Source: Actinomyces sp. (lineage in GTDB: Bacteria > Actinomycetota > Actinomycetes > Actinomycetales > Actinomycetaceae). From it: a stretch of 64,000 bases of DNA. The stretch's first letter is position 1. Each line of letters starts with the position of its first letter. The notes under the pieces are model-generated. The model had not been told where the DNA came from, ran no database searches, and was given only the letters and a program-made list of their open reading frames with translations. Shown here in pieces: positions 46,022 through 55,257 of this stretch. The DNA lies in contig NZ_JAUNHI010000006.1 of NCBI RefSeq assembly GCF_030524025.1, forward strand, positions 1 to 64,000, written 5' to 3'. The position numbers and the translations under genes are program-made.

Positions 46022-46060
46022 GGCGGTGGGCCCCCGCGCGAGCGCCTCGGGCCCACCGCC
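46022..46060 (+). terminator. Terminator of the arabinoside importer operon
   Basis: Perfect 12-bp stem, arms GGCGGTGGGCCC (46022-46033) and GGGCCCACCGCC (46049-46060), loop of 15 bases, 12 bases after the permease stop codon. No T-run, as is common in high-GC genomes. Confidence 0.7.
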
Positions 46061-46174
46061 TCCGGCCCCGTGGTCGCGACCCCGCGGCGCGGTGCCGTAC
46101 CGTTAACATCGAAACACCGAGAGACGGGCCAGGAGCCCGCACCCATGATGTGGATGGCGTGAAGGACCGACCGG

Positions 46175-47137
46175 ATGATCAACGGAGAGCTCATCGACCT
46201 GCGGGCCGGGAACTACGAGGCGCGTGTGGCGACCTCGGGGGCCACCCTGGTCCACCTGCGGCACGAGGGACGCGACCTCGTCGTCCCCTTCGACGCGGCC
46301 CGCGAGCTGCCCCTGGGCTGGCAGGGCAAGACCCTCGTGCCCTGGCCCAACCGCATCGCCGGGGCCCGCTACACCCACCGGGGGGTCGACTACCTCGTGC
46401 CCTGCAATGAGCCCGAGACCGGCTCGGCGCTCCACGGCCTGGTGGGCTGGGCCGACTTCAGGCCCGCCCCGGTCGACCGAGACGGCCCTGGGGCGGAGCC
46501 TGGGGACGAGGCCGTCCTCGAGCTGACCCTGCCCGGCTCCTACGCCTACCCGTGGAGCCTGGCGGTGCGGGTGCGGTTCTGCCTGGACGCCGAGGAGGGC
46601 CTAAGCATCGAGGTGACCTCCACCAACCTGGGGGCGGCCCGGGCGGCCCGGGCCAACGCCGTCGGCGCCGCCCAGGTCGACGGCGCGGCCGCGCCCGCCC
46701 CCTACGGCGTGTCCATCCACCCCTACCTGACCAGGTCGGTGCCCCTGGACGAGTGCGTGCTCGAACTGCCCGCCTCGCGCGTCCTCGACACCGATGAGCG
46801 CATGGCCCCCGCGGGCCTGCGGCCGGTCGAGGGCACCGAGTGGGACTGGCGCTCCGGGCGGCGCGTGGGTGCCACGAGCACGGACAACGCCTACACCGGC
46901 CTGCCCGCCGGAGCCTGGCAGGCGCGCCTGACCGGCGGCCCCACGGGTCGCAGCGTGGTCATGACCTCGAGCGCCCCCTGGGTCCAGGCCTACAGCGGGG
47001 AGCACCTGGGGCGCGCCGGGGTCGCCATCGAGCCCATGACCTGCCCGCCCAACGCCTTCAACTCCGGGGAGGGCCTCGTCGAGCTGGAGCAGGGAGCCTC
47101 CCACACCCTGCGTTGCACGCTGCGCGAGGAGGGCTGA
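46175..47137 (+). CDS. Aldose 1-epimerase (GalM-like)
   Basis: A 320-residue mutarotase-fold protein interconverting alpha and beta anomers of aldoses such as galactose. LPLGWQGKTLVPWPNRIAGARY and the catalytic histidine in ALHGLVGW are typical, as is VSIHPYLTR with the second histidine and a late glutamate segment EPMTCPPNAFNSGEG. It precedes a LacI-family gene by nine bases. With the beta-galactosidase downstream, galactose is a likely substrate; L-arabinose is also possible given the neighbours. Confidence 0.85.
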   Translation: MINGELIDLRAGNYEARVATSGATLVHLRHEGRDLVVPFDAARELPLGWQGKTLVPWPNRIAGARYTHRGVDYLVPCNEPETGSALHGLVGWADFRPAPVDRDGPGAEPGDEAVLELTLPGSYAYPWSLAVRVRFCLDAEEGLSIEVTSTNLGAARAARANAVGAAQVDGAAAPAPYGVSIHPYLTRSVPLDECVLELPASRVLDTDERMAPAGLRPVEGTEWDWRSGRRVGATSTDNAYTGLPAGAWQARLTGGPTGRSVVMTSSAPWVQAYSGEHLGRAGVAIEPMTCPPNAFNSGEGLVELEQGASHTLRCTLREEG

Positions 47138-47146
47138 GGGGGCGGC

Positions 47147-48163
47147 ATGGTGAGCCGGGAGCGGACACCCGCGCGGCGTCCGGGCATGATGGACGTGGCC
47201 CGGGCGGCCGGCGTGTCCCACCAGACGGTCTCCCGGGTGCTCAACGCCCCGGACTCCGTGCGGCCCCAGACCCGGGAGCGCGTGCGCGCCGCCATCGAAG
47301 ACTTGGGTTACCGGCCCAACATGGCCGCACGGGCCCTCGTCACCGACTCGACCCGCACGATCGGGGTGGTGACGACGGGCTCCCATTTCCACGGCCCGGC
47401 CTCGACGACGGCGGCCATCGAGGATGCCGCCCGAGCCGAGGGGTACGCCTGCCTCGTCACGCCGGTGGTCGCCGAGGAGCGCGGGGCCGTCGAGGAGGCC
47501 CTCGACTTCCTCGTCGACCGCGGCGTCGAGGGGATCGTCGCCGTCGCCCCCCAGGCCTGGGTCGCCACCCCCGCCCAGCGGGCCGCGCGCCGGGTGCCGC
47601 TGGTCGTCGTCGCCGACGGCCTGGAGCCCGGCCCCCGCATCCATGTCGTCTCGGTGGACCAGGAGCTCGGCGCACGCATGGCGGTGGGGCACCTGCTGGC
47701 CACCGGCCGCCAGGAGATCGCGCATGTGGCGGGGCCGGAGGACTGGTACGACGCCGTGGCCCGCCGGACCGGCTGGGCCGGGGCCCTGGAGGACGCGGGC
47801 GCGCAGACCGGAGCCTGCCTCGTCGGACCGTGGGACCCCCGCCACGGCTACGAGGCGGTGGCGGTTCTGGCCGAGGGGCGCCTGCCCGGGGCCCTGTTCT
47901 GCGCCAACGATCTCATCGCCCTGGGAGCCCTGGCCGGCCTGCGGGAACGGGGCGTGGCGGTGCCCGGGGAGGTCGCGGTCGTCGGGTACGACGACATCGC
48001 CGGGGCCGAGTACTTCTGCCCGTCCCTGTCGACGGTGCGCCAGCCCTTCGACGAGTTGGGGTTCTTGTGCCTCGAGGTGCTCCTGCGTGCGATCGACGGC
48101 GAGAGCGGGGCCGCCCACTCCATCGCCCCGAGCCTGCGGGTGCGGGGCTCCAGCGCCCGGTGA
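47147..48163 (+). CDS. LacI-family transcriptional regulator
   Basis: A 338-residue LacI/GalR regulator with helix-turn-helix MMDVARAAGVSHQTVSRVLNAPDSVRPQTRERVRAAI and hinge NMAARALVTDSTRTIGVV. The core ends with VVGYDDIAGAEYFCPSLSTVRQPFDELG, the usual GalR C-lobe pattern. It forms an operon with the epimerase and lies 0.8 kb upstream of the importer/beta-galactosidase operon, which it probably represses. The start ATG-GTG at 47147 is preceded by GAGGG. Confidence 0.87.
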   Translation: MVSRERTPARRPGMMDVARAAGVSHQTVSRVLNAPDSVRPQTRERVRAAIEDLGYRPNMAARALVTDSTRTIGVVTTGSHFHGPASTTAAIEDAARAEGYACLVTPVVAEERGAVEEALDFLVDRGVEGIVAVAPQAWVATPAQRAARRVPLVVVADGLEPGPRIHVVSVDQELGARMAVGHLLATGRQEIAHVAGPEDWYDAVARRTGWAGALEDAGAQTGACLVGPWDPRHGYEAVAVLAEGRLPGALFCANDLIALGALAGLRERGVAVPGEVAVVGYDDIAGAEYFCPSLSTVRQPFDELGFLCLEVLLRAIDGESGAAHSIAPSLRVRGSSAR

Positions 48164-48304
48164 GGCCGGACCCGCCGCCACCCGATCGGCGACCTGTCGG
48201 CGCCGGCTGTCGGATCGTCGCGCCGCGTTCATGCCTCGATGATTGATTCCCGGGGGTGGGCTGGGAGGCACGGGCTGGGCGCGTGGCTCCGGTGCCGACG
48301 TCAC

Positions 48305-48322
48305 GAGTCCGGCCCCGGACTC
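48305..48322. terminator. Small hairpin after the LacI gene
   Basis: GAGTCCGG (48305-48312) and CCGGACTC (48315-48322) form a compact palindrome about 140 bases after the LacI-family stop codon. Weak terminator candidate. The 786-base stretch 48164-48949 holds this, a repeat copy, a shared 20-mer and a promoter, but no gene I can support. Confidence 0.4.
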
Positions 48323-48392
48323 ACGCCTCCTGCCCTTGGAATCAATGAGCCTTTCTCACCAGGCGCTCCCGGCCGGGTTCGTACCTTGCGTC

Positions 48393-48420
48393 TCTCGAGG
48401 TGCCATATCTCCCGATCTCT
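48393..48420 (-). repeat. 23-bp dispersed tandem repeat, copy D
   Basis: Read on the minus strand, one near-complete unit (48398-48420, last base changed) followed by the first bases of another (48393-48397). Same consensus as the copies at 1-42, 16506-16536 and 22993-23047. Lies in the long gap between the LacI-family gene and the lactose-type importer operon. Confidence 0.72.
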
Positions 48421-48466
48421 CTGTGCACCGCGACGACGCGCGCCGGCTCCGGCCCGGCGTGCCGGC

Positions 48467-48486
48467 CCCTGGCAAGTGACATGCGA
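48467..48486 (+). repeat. 20-mer shared with 57570-57589
   Basis: CCCTGGCAAGTGACATGCGA here and the same sequence with a single A-to-T change at 57570-57589. Both copies are in intergenic DNA and are preceded by GTGCCGGCC. Could be a regulator site or a dispersed element; too little to decide. Confidence 0.5.
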
Positions 48487-48826
48487 GTGGGGAAGATCTC
48501 ACCGGCCCGAGTTCGGGGCACAGCAGCGTGCCGGCGCCGTTCGGCCAGGAGGGGGCGGGGGAGTCGGCGTCGCCCGCCGGCGGGACGGCCGCCTCCTCGC
48601 GCTCGCGGGCGCCGGAGTCGGCGAAAAGGCGCCCTGGTGCGGGCGATGCCGGGGGAGCGCGGGCGGCAAGGCCATCTAATGTCCTGACAAAAACCCCGCC
48701 GCCAACCCCTCTCCGAGTCGGCCGCCGCACCCGCCGGACAGCCCGCCCAGAGCCCGGCCCGACTGGGGGGAACCGAGCGAAACCTACCTGTAACGATCAA
48801 AGTCGCACATCCGGGGTGCTCGTTTG

Positions 48827-48835
48827 TGGTAGATT
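48827..48835 (+). promoter_or_regulatory. Extended -10 promoter of the beta-galactoside operon
   Basis: TGG followed by TAGATT (48830-48835) gives a TGnTAnnnT extended -10 element 115 bases before the binding-protein start codon. No -35 match at proper spacing. Local A/T content rises here compared with flanking DNA. Confidence 0.45.
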
Positions 48836-48949
48836 GCGTGTCCGATCGGAGGAGAGCCTTGACGGGCGCCCCACCCGGTTCCCATGCCGCCGCAGCGTCG
48901 CGACGGCCGCTTCCCACCGCTGACGCAATTTCTCAAGGAGGAGATTCTC

Positions 48950-50257
48950 ATGTCGCGACTTCTCACCCGTCGTTCCGTCCTCGTCGGCAGCCTCGTGGCG
49001 GCAGGCGCGGCCACCCTGGCCGCGTGCGGCGGCTCGGACTCCGGCTCCGGCTCGGGCTCGGGCGACTCCAACACCCTGACGGTGTGGTGCTGGGACCCCG
49101 CCTTCAACATCTACGCGATGCAGGAGGCCGAGAAGATTTACCAGAAGGACCACCCCGACTTCAAGCTCGACATCGTCGAGATCGTCTGGGACGACATCCA
49201 GCAGAAGGTGACCACCCTGGCCCAGTCGGGCGACCTCGACCAGCTGCCCGACATCTTCCTGTGCCAGAACATGGCGGCCCAGAAGAACATCATCAACTAC
49301 CCCGACGTCTTCGCCGACCTGACCGACTCGGGCATCGACTTCAGCGAGTTCCCGGACTCGGTGGTCGAGTACTCGACGGCCGACGGAGCGAACTGGGCGG
49401 TCCCCTTCGACTCCGGGACCGCGGTCACGGCCCTGCGCACCGACATCCTCGAGCAGGCCGGTTACACGGTCGCTGACTTCACCGACATCACGTGGACCCG
49501 GTTCATCGAGCTGGGCAAGGACATCCTGGCCAAGACCGGGCGCCCGATGCTCTCGGGACAGGCCGGGGCCTCCGACCTCATCATGATGATGATCCAGTCC
49601 GCCGGCGCCAGCCTCTTCGACGCCAAGGGCAATGTGACGATCGCCGACAACCCCGCCCTGACTCGCGCCGCGGAGATCTACAAGGAGATGGTCACCTCTA
49701 AGATCCTTATCGAGGTCAACTCCTGGGACGAGTACGTGGGCACCCTGGTCAACGACCAGGTCAACGCCACCGTCAACGGCATCTGGATCTCCGGGTCGAT
49801 CCAGACCGCCACCGAGCAGTCGGGCAAGTGGGCCATCACCAACGTGCCCTCCCTCGACGGCATCGAGGGCGCCACGAACTACACCGCCAACGGCGGCTCC
49901 TCCTGGGTGGTCACCGCCGAGGCCAATTACGACCTGGCCACCGACTTCCTCAAGTCCACCTACGCGGGCTCCACGGAGTTCTACGACACGATCCTGCCCT
50001 CCTCGGGGGCCATCGCCAACTGGACCCCGGCCGGAGAGTCCAAGGTCTACCAGGAGCCGGTCGAGTTCTACGGCGGCCAGGCGGTCTACGCCGACGTCGT
50101 GGGCTACTCCGAGGAGGTGCCCTCGGTCAACACCGGCGTCTACTACTACGAGGGCCGTGACGCCGTGGCTGCCGCGCTCACCCAGATCATCGACGGTGCC
50201 GACCCGGCCACCGCCCTCGCTGACGCCCAGAAGACCACCGAGTTCGCGGCCAGCTGA
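48950..50257 (+). CDS. CUT1 ABC importer, substrate-binding lipoprotein (lactose/beta-galactoside type)
   Basis: A 435-residue family 1 sugar-binding lipoprotein. The signal has TRRSVL, a hydrophobic run and lipobox L-A-A-C with Cys26. The mature part reads LTVWCWDPAFNIYAMQEA, LPDIFLCQNMAAQKNIINYPDVF and WAVPFDSGTAVTALRTDIL, the pattern of LacE-like binders. Strong AAGGAGGAG precedes the ATG. The operon ends in a GH2 beta-galactosidase, so a beta-galactoside is the expected ligand. Confidence 0.87.
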   Translation: MSRLLTRRSVLVGSLVAAGAATLAACGGSDSGSGSGSGDSNTLTVWCWDPAFNIYAMQEAEKIYQKDHPDFKLDIVEIVWDDIQQKVTTLAQSGDLDQLPDIFLCQNMAAQKNIINYPDVFADLTDSGIDFSEFPDSVVEYSTADGANWAVPFDSGTAVTALRTDILEQAGYTVADFTDITWTRFIELGKDILAKTGRPMLSGQAGASDLIMMMIQSAGASLFDAKGNVTIADNPALTRAAEIYKEMVTSKILIEVNSWDEYVGTLVNDQVNATVNGIWISGSIQTATEQSGKWAITNVPSLDGIEGATNYTANGGSSWVVTAEANYDLATDFLKSTYAGSTEFYDTILPSSGAIANWTPAGESKVYQEPVEFYGGQAVYADVVGYSEEVPSVNTGVYYYEGRDAVAAALTQIIDGADPATALADAQKTTEFAAS

Positions 50258-50289
50258 CCGCCGCACCGTCCGGCCCCTGACAAGGCCCT

Positions 50290-50328
50290 GGGGTCCCGGC
50301 GTGCCGCCCACAGGCGCGCCGGGACCCC
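50290..50328 (+). promoter_or_regulatory. Hairpin between binding-protein and permease genes
   Basis: Perfect 12-bp stem, arms GGGGTCCCGGCG (50290-50301) and CGCCGGGACCCC (50317-50328), with a 15-base loop. It lies within an operon, 33 bases after the binding-protein stop codon and 67 before the permease start. Confidence 0.75.
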
Positions 50329-50394
50329 GTGCCCGATCCGTCGACGACGGCGTCCGGGGCGCGGTGCACGACCCGACGACAGAAAGACACGTCC

Positions 50395-51348
50395 ATGACG
50401 ACTGCCAGCGTGACCGCGGGGGCGACTCGGACGGCGAAGGCCGGCAAACGCCCCAAGCAACCGATGACCCGCTCGGAGCGGCGGCGCAACCTGACCGGCT
50501 GGACCTTCCTCCTGCCGGCCGCCGGACTCATCCTGGTGATGAGCTTCATCCCGATGTTCCAGGCCTTCCTCCTGTCCCTCAAAACCGGACGGGGGACGCG
50601 ACTGAGGCTTGCCGACCCGCTGTGGATGAACTACCAGCGCCTCATCGATGACGAGATCTTCATCCTCACGATGAAGAACACGTTCATCTACCTCATCGTC
50701 CAGGTGCCGATCATGCTCGTCCTGGCGCTCATCCTGTCCGTCCTGCTCAACGATCCCAAGCTCCGGTTCAAGGGGTTCTGGCGCACCTCGATCTTCCTGC
50801 CCTGCGCGGTGTCCCTGGTCTCCTACTCCCTGGTCTTCCGCACGCTGTTCGCCAACGACGGCTTCGTCAACGACGCGCTCATGTGGCTCCACCTCATCGA
50901 TACGCCGATCAACTGGCTGAGCGAGACGGGGACCGCCCGCTTCGTCATCATCCTGGGCCTGCTGTGGCGCTGGACCGGGTACAACATGGTGTTCTACCTG
51001 GCCGGACTGCAGAACCTCGACCACGCGACCATCGAGGCGGCCCGTATCGACGGGGCCAGTTCCTGGCAGACCTTCTGGTACGTCATCGTCCCCCAGCTCA
51101 AGCCGATGATCCTGCTCACCGCGATCATGTCGACCAACGGCACCCTTCAGCTCTTCGACGAGTCCTGGAACCTGACGCGGGGCGGACCGTCCTACACCTC
51201 GATGACGATGTCCCACTACCTCTACGAGCTCTCCTTCCTCAAGAGCCCGAACTTCGGCTACGCCTCGGCCATCTCCTACGTGATCCTCATGCTGGTCGCG
51301 GTCCTGGCACTCATTCAGATGAAGGTTGGTGACAAGCGCGATGCGTAA
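50395..51348 (+). CDS. CUT1 ABC importer permease (LacF/MalF-type)
   Basis: A 317-residue permease with a basic cytoplasmic N-terminus of about 40 residues and six membrane segments. The EAA loop reads TIEAARIDGASSWQTFWYVIVPQLKP near residue 220. The ATG at 50395 is preceded only by AGAAAGA. It overlaps the next permease gene by eight bases (ATGCGTAA). Confidence 0.86.
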   Translation: MTTASVTAGATRTAKAGKRPKQPMTRSERRRNLTGWTFLLPAAGLILVMSFIPMFQAFLLSLKTGRGTRLRLADPLWMNYQRLIDDEIFILTMKNTFIYLIVQVPIMLVLALILSVLLNDPKLRFKGFWRTSIFLPCAVSLVSYSLVFRTLFANDGFVNDALMWLHLIDTPINWLSETGTARFVIILGLLWRWTGYNMVFYLAGLQNLDHATIEAARIDGASSWQTFWYVIVPQLKPMILLTAIMSTNGTLQLFDESWNLTRGGPSYTSMTMSHYLYELSFLKSPNFGYASAISYVILMLVAVLALIQMKVGDKRDA

Positions 51349-52153
51349 GCGCACACTGCGCCGGCTGCCCGGCTACATCTTCCTGTCGATCTCCTCGGCC
51401 CTGTCGCTCTTCCCCCTGTACTTCATGGTGGTCTCGGCGACGAACACCTCGAAGGACGTCCTGGCCTCACGCCTCCTGCCCGGGGGGAACCTCCTGCAGA
51501 ACCTGCGCGACCTCGAGGCCGCCTCCGACGTCGTGCCGGCCATGGGCTACTCGGCGGCGATCGCCCTGCTGACCACGGTGCTGGCCCTGCTCGTGTGCTC
51601 GATCGCCGGCTACGGCTTCGAGATCTACCACTCCAAGGGCAAGGACCTCGTCATGGCGGTCCTCCTGCTGGCCATGATGATCCCCTTCGCGGCCACGATG
51701 ATCCCGCTGTTCCGCATGTTCGGCACGCTCGGCCTGGTCAACTCGATCTGGGCGGTCATCCTGCCCACGGTCTCGACCCCCTTCCTCATCCTGCTGTTCC
51801 GTCAGGCCTCGCGCTCCTTCCCCCACGAGATCCTCGAGGCCGCCCGCCTTGACGGGCTCAGTGAGGTCGCCATCTTCTTCCGCATCTACATGCCGACGAT
51901 GAAGTCGACCTACTCGGCGGCCGCGGTCGTCACCTTCATGGCCGCCTGGAACAACTTCATGTGGCCCAAGATCGTCCTGGTCGACCTCAAGTTCCAGACG
52001 ATGCCGATGCTCATCTCGAACCTCGCCGGTGGTTATGTGACGAACTACGGTGTTCTCATGCTGGCGGTGCTCCTGGCCTCGCTGCCGGCGATGGCCGTCT
52101 TCCTCGCGCTCCAGCGCTCCTTCGCCAACGGAATCATGGGGGCCATCAAATGA
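51341..52153 (+). CDS. CUT1 ABC importer permease (LacG/MalG-type)
   Basis: A 270-residue permease with six membrane segments and EAA loop EILEAARLDGLSEVAIFFRIYMPTMKS near residue 170. The start overlapping the previous stop was chosen over in-frame TTG and GTG codons at 51326 and 51329. Its own end overlaps the beta-galactosidase start (ATGA), so transporter and enzyme are coupled. Confidence 0.87.
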   Translation: MRKRTLRRLPGYIFLSISSALSLFPLYFMVVSATNTSKDVLASRLLPGGNLLQNLRDLEAASDVVPAMGYSAAIALLTTVLALLVCSIAGYGFEIYHSKGKDLVMAVLLLAMMIPFAATMIPLFRMFGTLGLVNSIWAVILPTVSTPFLILLFRQASRSFPHEILEAARLDGLSEVAIFFRIYMPTMKSTYSAAAVVTFMAAWNNFMWPKIVLVDLKFQTMPMLISNLAGGYVTNYGVLMLAVLLASLPAMAVFLALQRSFANGIMGAIK

Positions 52154-55100
52154 CGATCGACCTGTCCCGCCTGGCGGACCCGACCTTCTTCGCCGACAAC
52201 CGCCTGCCGGCCCACTCCGACCACCTGTGGTACGCCGACGAGGCGGAGGCAGAGGCGGGGGAGTCCTCCTTCCAGGTCAGCCTGGACGGGGTGTGGAAGT
52301 TCTTCTACGCCAAGAACCCGGCCCAGGCGCCGCAGGGCTTCTGGGAGCCCGGCCACGACGTCTCCCAGTGGGACGACATCCGCGTGCCCGCCCACATCCA
52401 GCTCCAGGGCTACGACCTGCCCCAATACGCCAACGTCCAGTACCCCTGGGACGGCCGGGAGCAGGTCGAGCCCGGTCAGGTGCCCACCGCCTACAACCCG
52501 GTGGCCTCCTACGTGCGCGACATCGACCTGGAGCAGGATCCCGCCGACGGCGAGCGTGTCCTGCTGCGGCTCGAGGGTGCCGAGTCCGCCGTCGTCGTGT
52601 GGGTCAACGGGGCCTACGTCGGCTACTGCCTGGACTCCTTCACCCCCAGCGAGTTCGACCTGACCGAGCACCTGCGCGCGGGCCCCAACCGCCTGGCGCT
52701 CCAGGTCTACAAGTGGTCCTCGGGCTCGTGGCTGGAGGACCAGGACTTCTACCGCTTCTCCGGCCTGTTCCGCTCGGTCTACCTGCGCCGGGTGCCGGCG
52801 GTTCACCTCGAGGACCTGCGCGTGGGCGTCGAGGTGGCCCCCGACCTGGACCGCGCGACGGTGAGGGTGCGCACCCGGCTGACCGGTCAGGGCACCGTGC
52901 GCGCCCGCCTGGAGGGCGTGGGGGACCTTGTCGAGGACGGCGAGGGCGTCCTGAGCATCACGGTCGCCCACCCCCACCTGTGGAGCGCGGAGGACCCCCA
53001 CCTGTACAACCTGAGCCTGGAGGTCCTCGACGCCGCAGGCGAGCGCACCGAGCTGGTCCCCCAGCGCGTGGGCCTGCGCCGTTTCGGTATTGAGGACGGC
53101 GTGCTGCGGATCAACGGCGAGCGCCTCGTGTTCAAGGGGGTCAACCGCCACGAGTTCGGGCCCGACGGCCGGGTGATGACCCGCGAGCGCACCGAGGCCG
53201 ACCTCGTGGCCCTCAAGCGCGCCAACATCAACGCCGTGCGCACGAGCCACTACCCGAACAACTCCTTCTTCTACGAGTTGTGTGACGCCTACGGCTTGTA
53301 CGTCATCGACGAGGCGAACCTGGAGACCCACGGGGTGTGGGACCACATCGTGCGCACCGACCGCGACCTGAGCCGGGCACTGCCCGGCGACCGGCCCCAG
53401 TGGCGCGAGGCGGTGCTCGACCGGGCCCGCTCCTTGTATGAGCGGGACAAGAACCACCCCTGCGTCGTCATGTGGTCCTGCGGCAACGAGTCCTTCGGCG
53501 GCGCCAACATCGCGGCGATGGCCGAGCTGTTCCGCTCCCTGGACTCCCGTCCGGTCCACTACGAGGGCATCAGCGAGGACCCCCGCCACCCGGAGAGCTC
53601 GGACGTGGTCAGCCGCATGTACACCCCGGCGGCGGCGGTCGAGGATCGCCTGCGCACCGACCGCACGATGCCCTTCATCCTGTGCGAGTTCGCCCACGCC
53701 ATGGGCAACTCCTTCGGGGCGGTGGACCGCTACATGGACCTGGCCGAGCGCGAGCCGCTGTTCCAGGGCGGCTTCATCTGGGACTTCGCCGACCAGGCGA
53801 TCGCGCTGCGGGCCCCTGACGGCACCCCGTACTGGGGCTACGGCGGTGACTGCGGCGAGTCGCCCCACGACGGCGACTTCTGCGGCAACGGCATCTTCTA
53901 CGCCGACCACACCCCCTCGCCCAAGATCCAGGAGGTCCGCCACCTCTTCCGTCCCCTGCTCACCCGGGTGGGGGCCAAGGAGCTGGAGGTGACCAACCGC
54001 TTCCTGTTCACCTCCTCGGCCGAGCTCGACTGCGTCCTCACCCTGGCCCGGGAGGGCCGGGTGCTGGCCACCGCCCGCCTCGAGACCGACGTCGCCCCCG
54101 GGGCCACGGCCACCTACCCGGTGCCGCTGTCCGTGCCGACCACGCCGGGGGAGTACACCCTGACCGTGTCCTTCCGCCTGCGCCGGGACGAGTCCTGGGC
54201 GCCGGCCGGCCACGAGGTCGCCGGTGACCAGGGGGTGGTCCTCGTTCAGGCCCCGCCGGTCACGGCCCCGGCCTTCGCGGCCCCGACCGGTGAGCCGCGG
54301 CCCGAGCTCGTCATGGGTCTGCACAATGTGGGGGTGCGCGGCCGGCACTTCGAGGTGCTCTTCTCCCGCGTCACCGGAGCCCTGTCCTCCTACCGGTACG
54401 GCCGCACGGCCGACGGCGGGGGCGAGCTGCTCCGCGCGCCGGTCCGGCCGTGCTTCTGGCACGCGCCCACCGCCAACGAGCGCGGCTACGGCGGCCCATT
54501 CGAGGAGGGCGCCTGGTCCCTGGCCAGCCGCTACCAGCGTGCGGTCATCGGCCAGGAGTACCCGCGGGTGTCCCAGGACGCCGAGTCGGTCACGGTCGCC
54601 TTCGACTACGAGCTGGCCGGCGTGCCCGGGGCCCGGGCACGGATGTCCTACCGGGTGACGGCCGACGGCGCCATCGAGGTCACCCAGGTGCTCGACCGGC
54701 CCGAGGACGCCCCGGACCTGCCGGAGTTCGGCTCGATCCTCGAGGTCCCCGCCGAGCTCGACCGGCTGACCTGGTACGGCGAGGGGCCCGAGGAGTGCTA
54801 CGTCGACCGTCGCGCCGGGGCCAGGCTGGACGTGTACGACGGGCGGGTGGCCGACCAGCTCCCGGGTTACCTCACCCCCCAGGAATCGGGCTCGCGCACG
54901 GGGGTGCGGTGGGCGCAGGTCACCGACGCCCGCGGCCGGGGGCTGCGCCTGGAGTGCGAGGCGGGCCGGCCCATGGAGCTGTCGGCCCTGCCCTGGTCGC
55001 CCTTCGAGGTCGAGGAGGCGCGTCACGCCTTCGAGCTGCCGCCCTCGGGGCGGACCGTGCTGCGTCCGGCACTCATGCGCCGGGGCGTGGGCGGGGATGA

Positions 55101-55185
55101 CTCGTGGGGGGCACGTACCCACCCCGAGCACCGGCTGCCCTCCGGCAGGCTGGAGTTCCGTTACACCATGCGCGGCCTCATCTGA
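52150..55185 (+). CDS. lacZ: Beta-galactosidase (GH2, LacZ type)
   Basis: A 1011-residue five-domain GH2 beta-galactosidase hydrolysing lactose and other beta-galactosides in the cytoplasm. GVNRHEFGPDGRVM starts the TIM-barrel part; the acid/base is Glu447 in SCGNESFG and the nucleophile Glu513 in LCEFAHAMGNSFG. YRFSGLFRSVYL in the N-terminal domain and the C-terminal domain 5 with WYGEGPEECYVDR are typical. Length matches E. coli LacZ (about 1024). ATGA overlap with the permease. A long terminator hairpin follows. Confidence 0.95.
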   Translation: MTIDLSRLADPTFFADNRLPAHSDHLWYADEAEAEAGESSFQVSLDGVWKFFYAKNPAQAPQGFWEPGHDVSQWDDIRVPAHIQLQGYDLPQYANVQYPWDGREQVEPGQVPTAYNPVASYVRDIDLEQDPADGERVLLRLEGAESAVVVWVNGAYVGYCLDSFTPSEFDLTEHLRAGPNRLALQVYKWSSGSWLEDQDFYRFSGLFRSVYLRRVPAVHLEDLRVGVEVAPDLDRATVRVRTRLTGQGTVRARLEGVGDLVEDGEGVLSITVAHPHLWSAEDPHLYNLSLEVLDAAGERTELVPQRVGLRRFGIEDGVLRINGERLVFKGVNRHEFGPDGRVMTRERTEADLVALKRANINAVRTSHYPNNSFFYELCDAYGLYVIDEANLETHGVWDHIVRTDRDLSRALPGDRPQWREAVLDRARSLYERDKNHPCVVMWSCGNESFGGANIAAMAELFRSLDSRPVHYEGISEDPRHPESSDVVSRMYTPAAAVEDRLRTDRTMPFILCEFAHAMGNSFGAVDRYMDLAEREPLFQGGFIWDFADQAIALRAPDGTPYWGYGGDCGESPHDGDFCGNGIFYADHTPSPKIQEVRHLFRPLLTRVGAKELEVTNRFLFTSSAELDCVLTLAREGRVLATARLETDVAPGATATYPVPLSVPTTPGEYTLTVSFRLRRDESWAPAGHEVAGDQGVVLVQAPPVTAPAFAAPTGEPRPELVMGLHNVGVRGRHFEVLFSRVTGALSSYRYGRTADGGGELLRAPVRPCFWHAPTANERGYGGPFEEGAWSLASRYQRAVIGQEYPRVSQDAESVTVAFDYELAGVPGARARMSYRVTADGAIEVTQVLDRPEDAPDLPEFGSILEVPAELDRLTWYGEGPEECYVDRRAGARLDVYDGRVADQLPGYLTPQESGSRTGVRWAQVTDARGRGLRLECEAGRPMELSALPWSPFEVEEARHAFELPPSGRTVLRPALMRRGVGGDDSWGARTHPEHRLPSGRLEFRYTMRGLI

Positions 55186-55198
55186 GTCCTCGCCTCCG

Positions 55199-55240
55199 GG
55201 GTCCGGGCCCTGCGGTGCGTGTGCCGCGGGGCCCGGACCC
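55199..55240. terminator. Bidirectional terminator between lacZ and trkA
   Basis: Arms GGGTCCGGGCCC (55199-55210) and GGGCCCGGACCC (55229-55240) pair perfectly and the stem continues inside with TGCGG/CCGCG (one T.G), giving about 17 pairs and an eight-base loop. It occupies most of the 72-base gap between convergent genes. Confidence 0.8.
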
Positions 55241-55257
55241 GTGACGTCGGCCCGGCG

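Noticed and set aside
48239..48352. Terminal inverted repeats of an insertion element (TGATTGATTCCCGG versus TCATTGATTCCAAG)
   Set aside because: Only about 10 of 14 bases match, the interval is about 110 bases, and there is no transposase or target duplication.
52045..55131. A 1028-codon open frame antisense to lacZ
   Set aside because: Its product is low-complexity and matches no family; such frames are expected opposite GC-rich genes. The plus-strand lacZ has all catalytic motifs.
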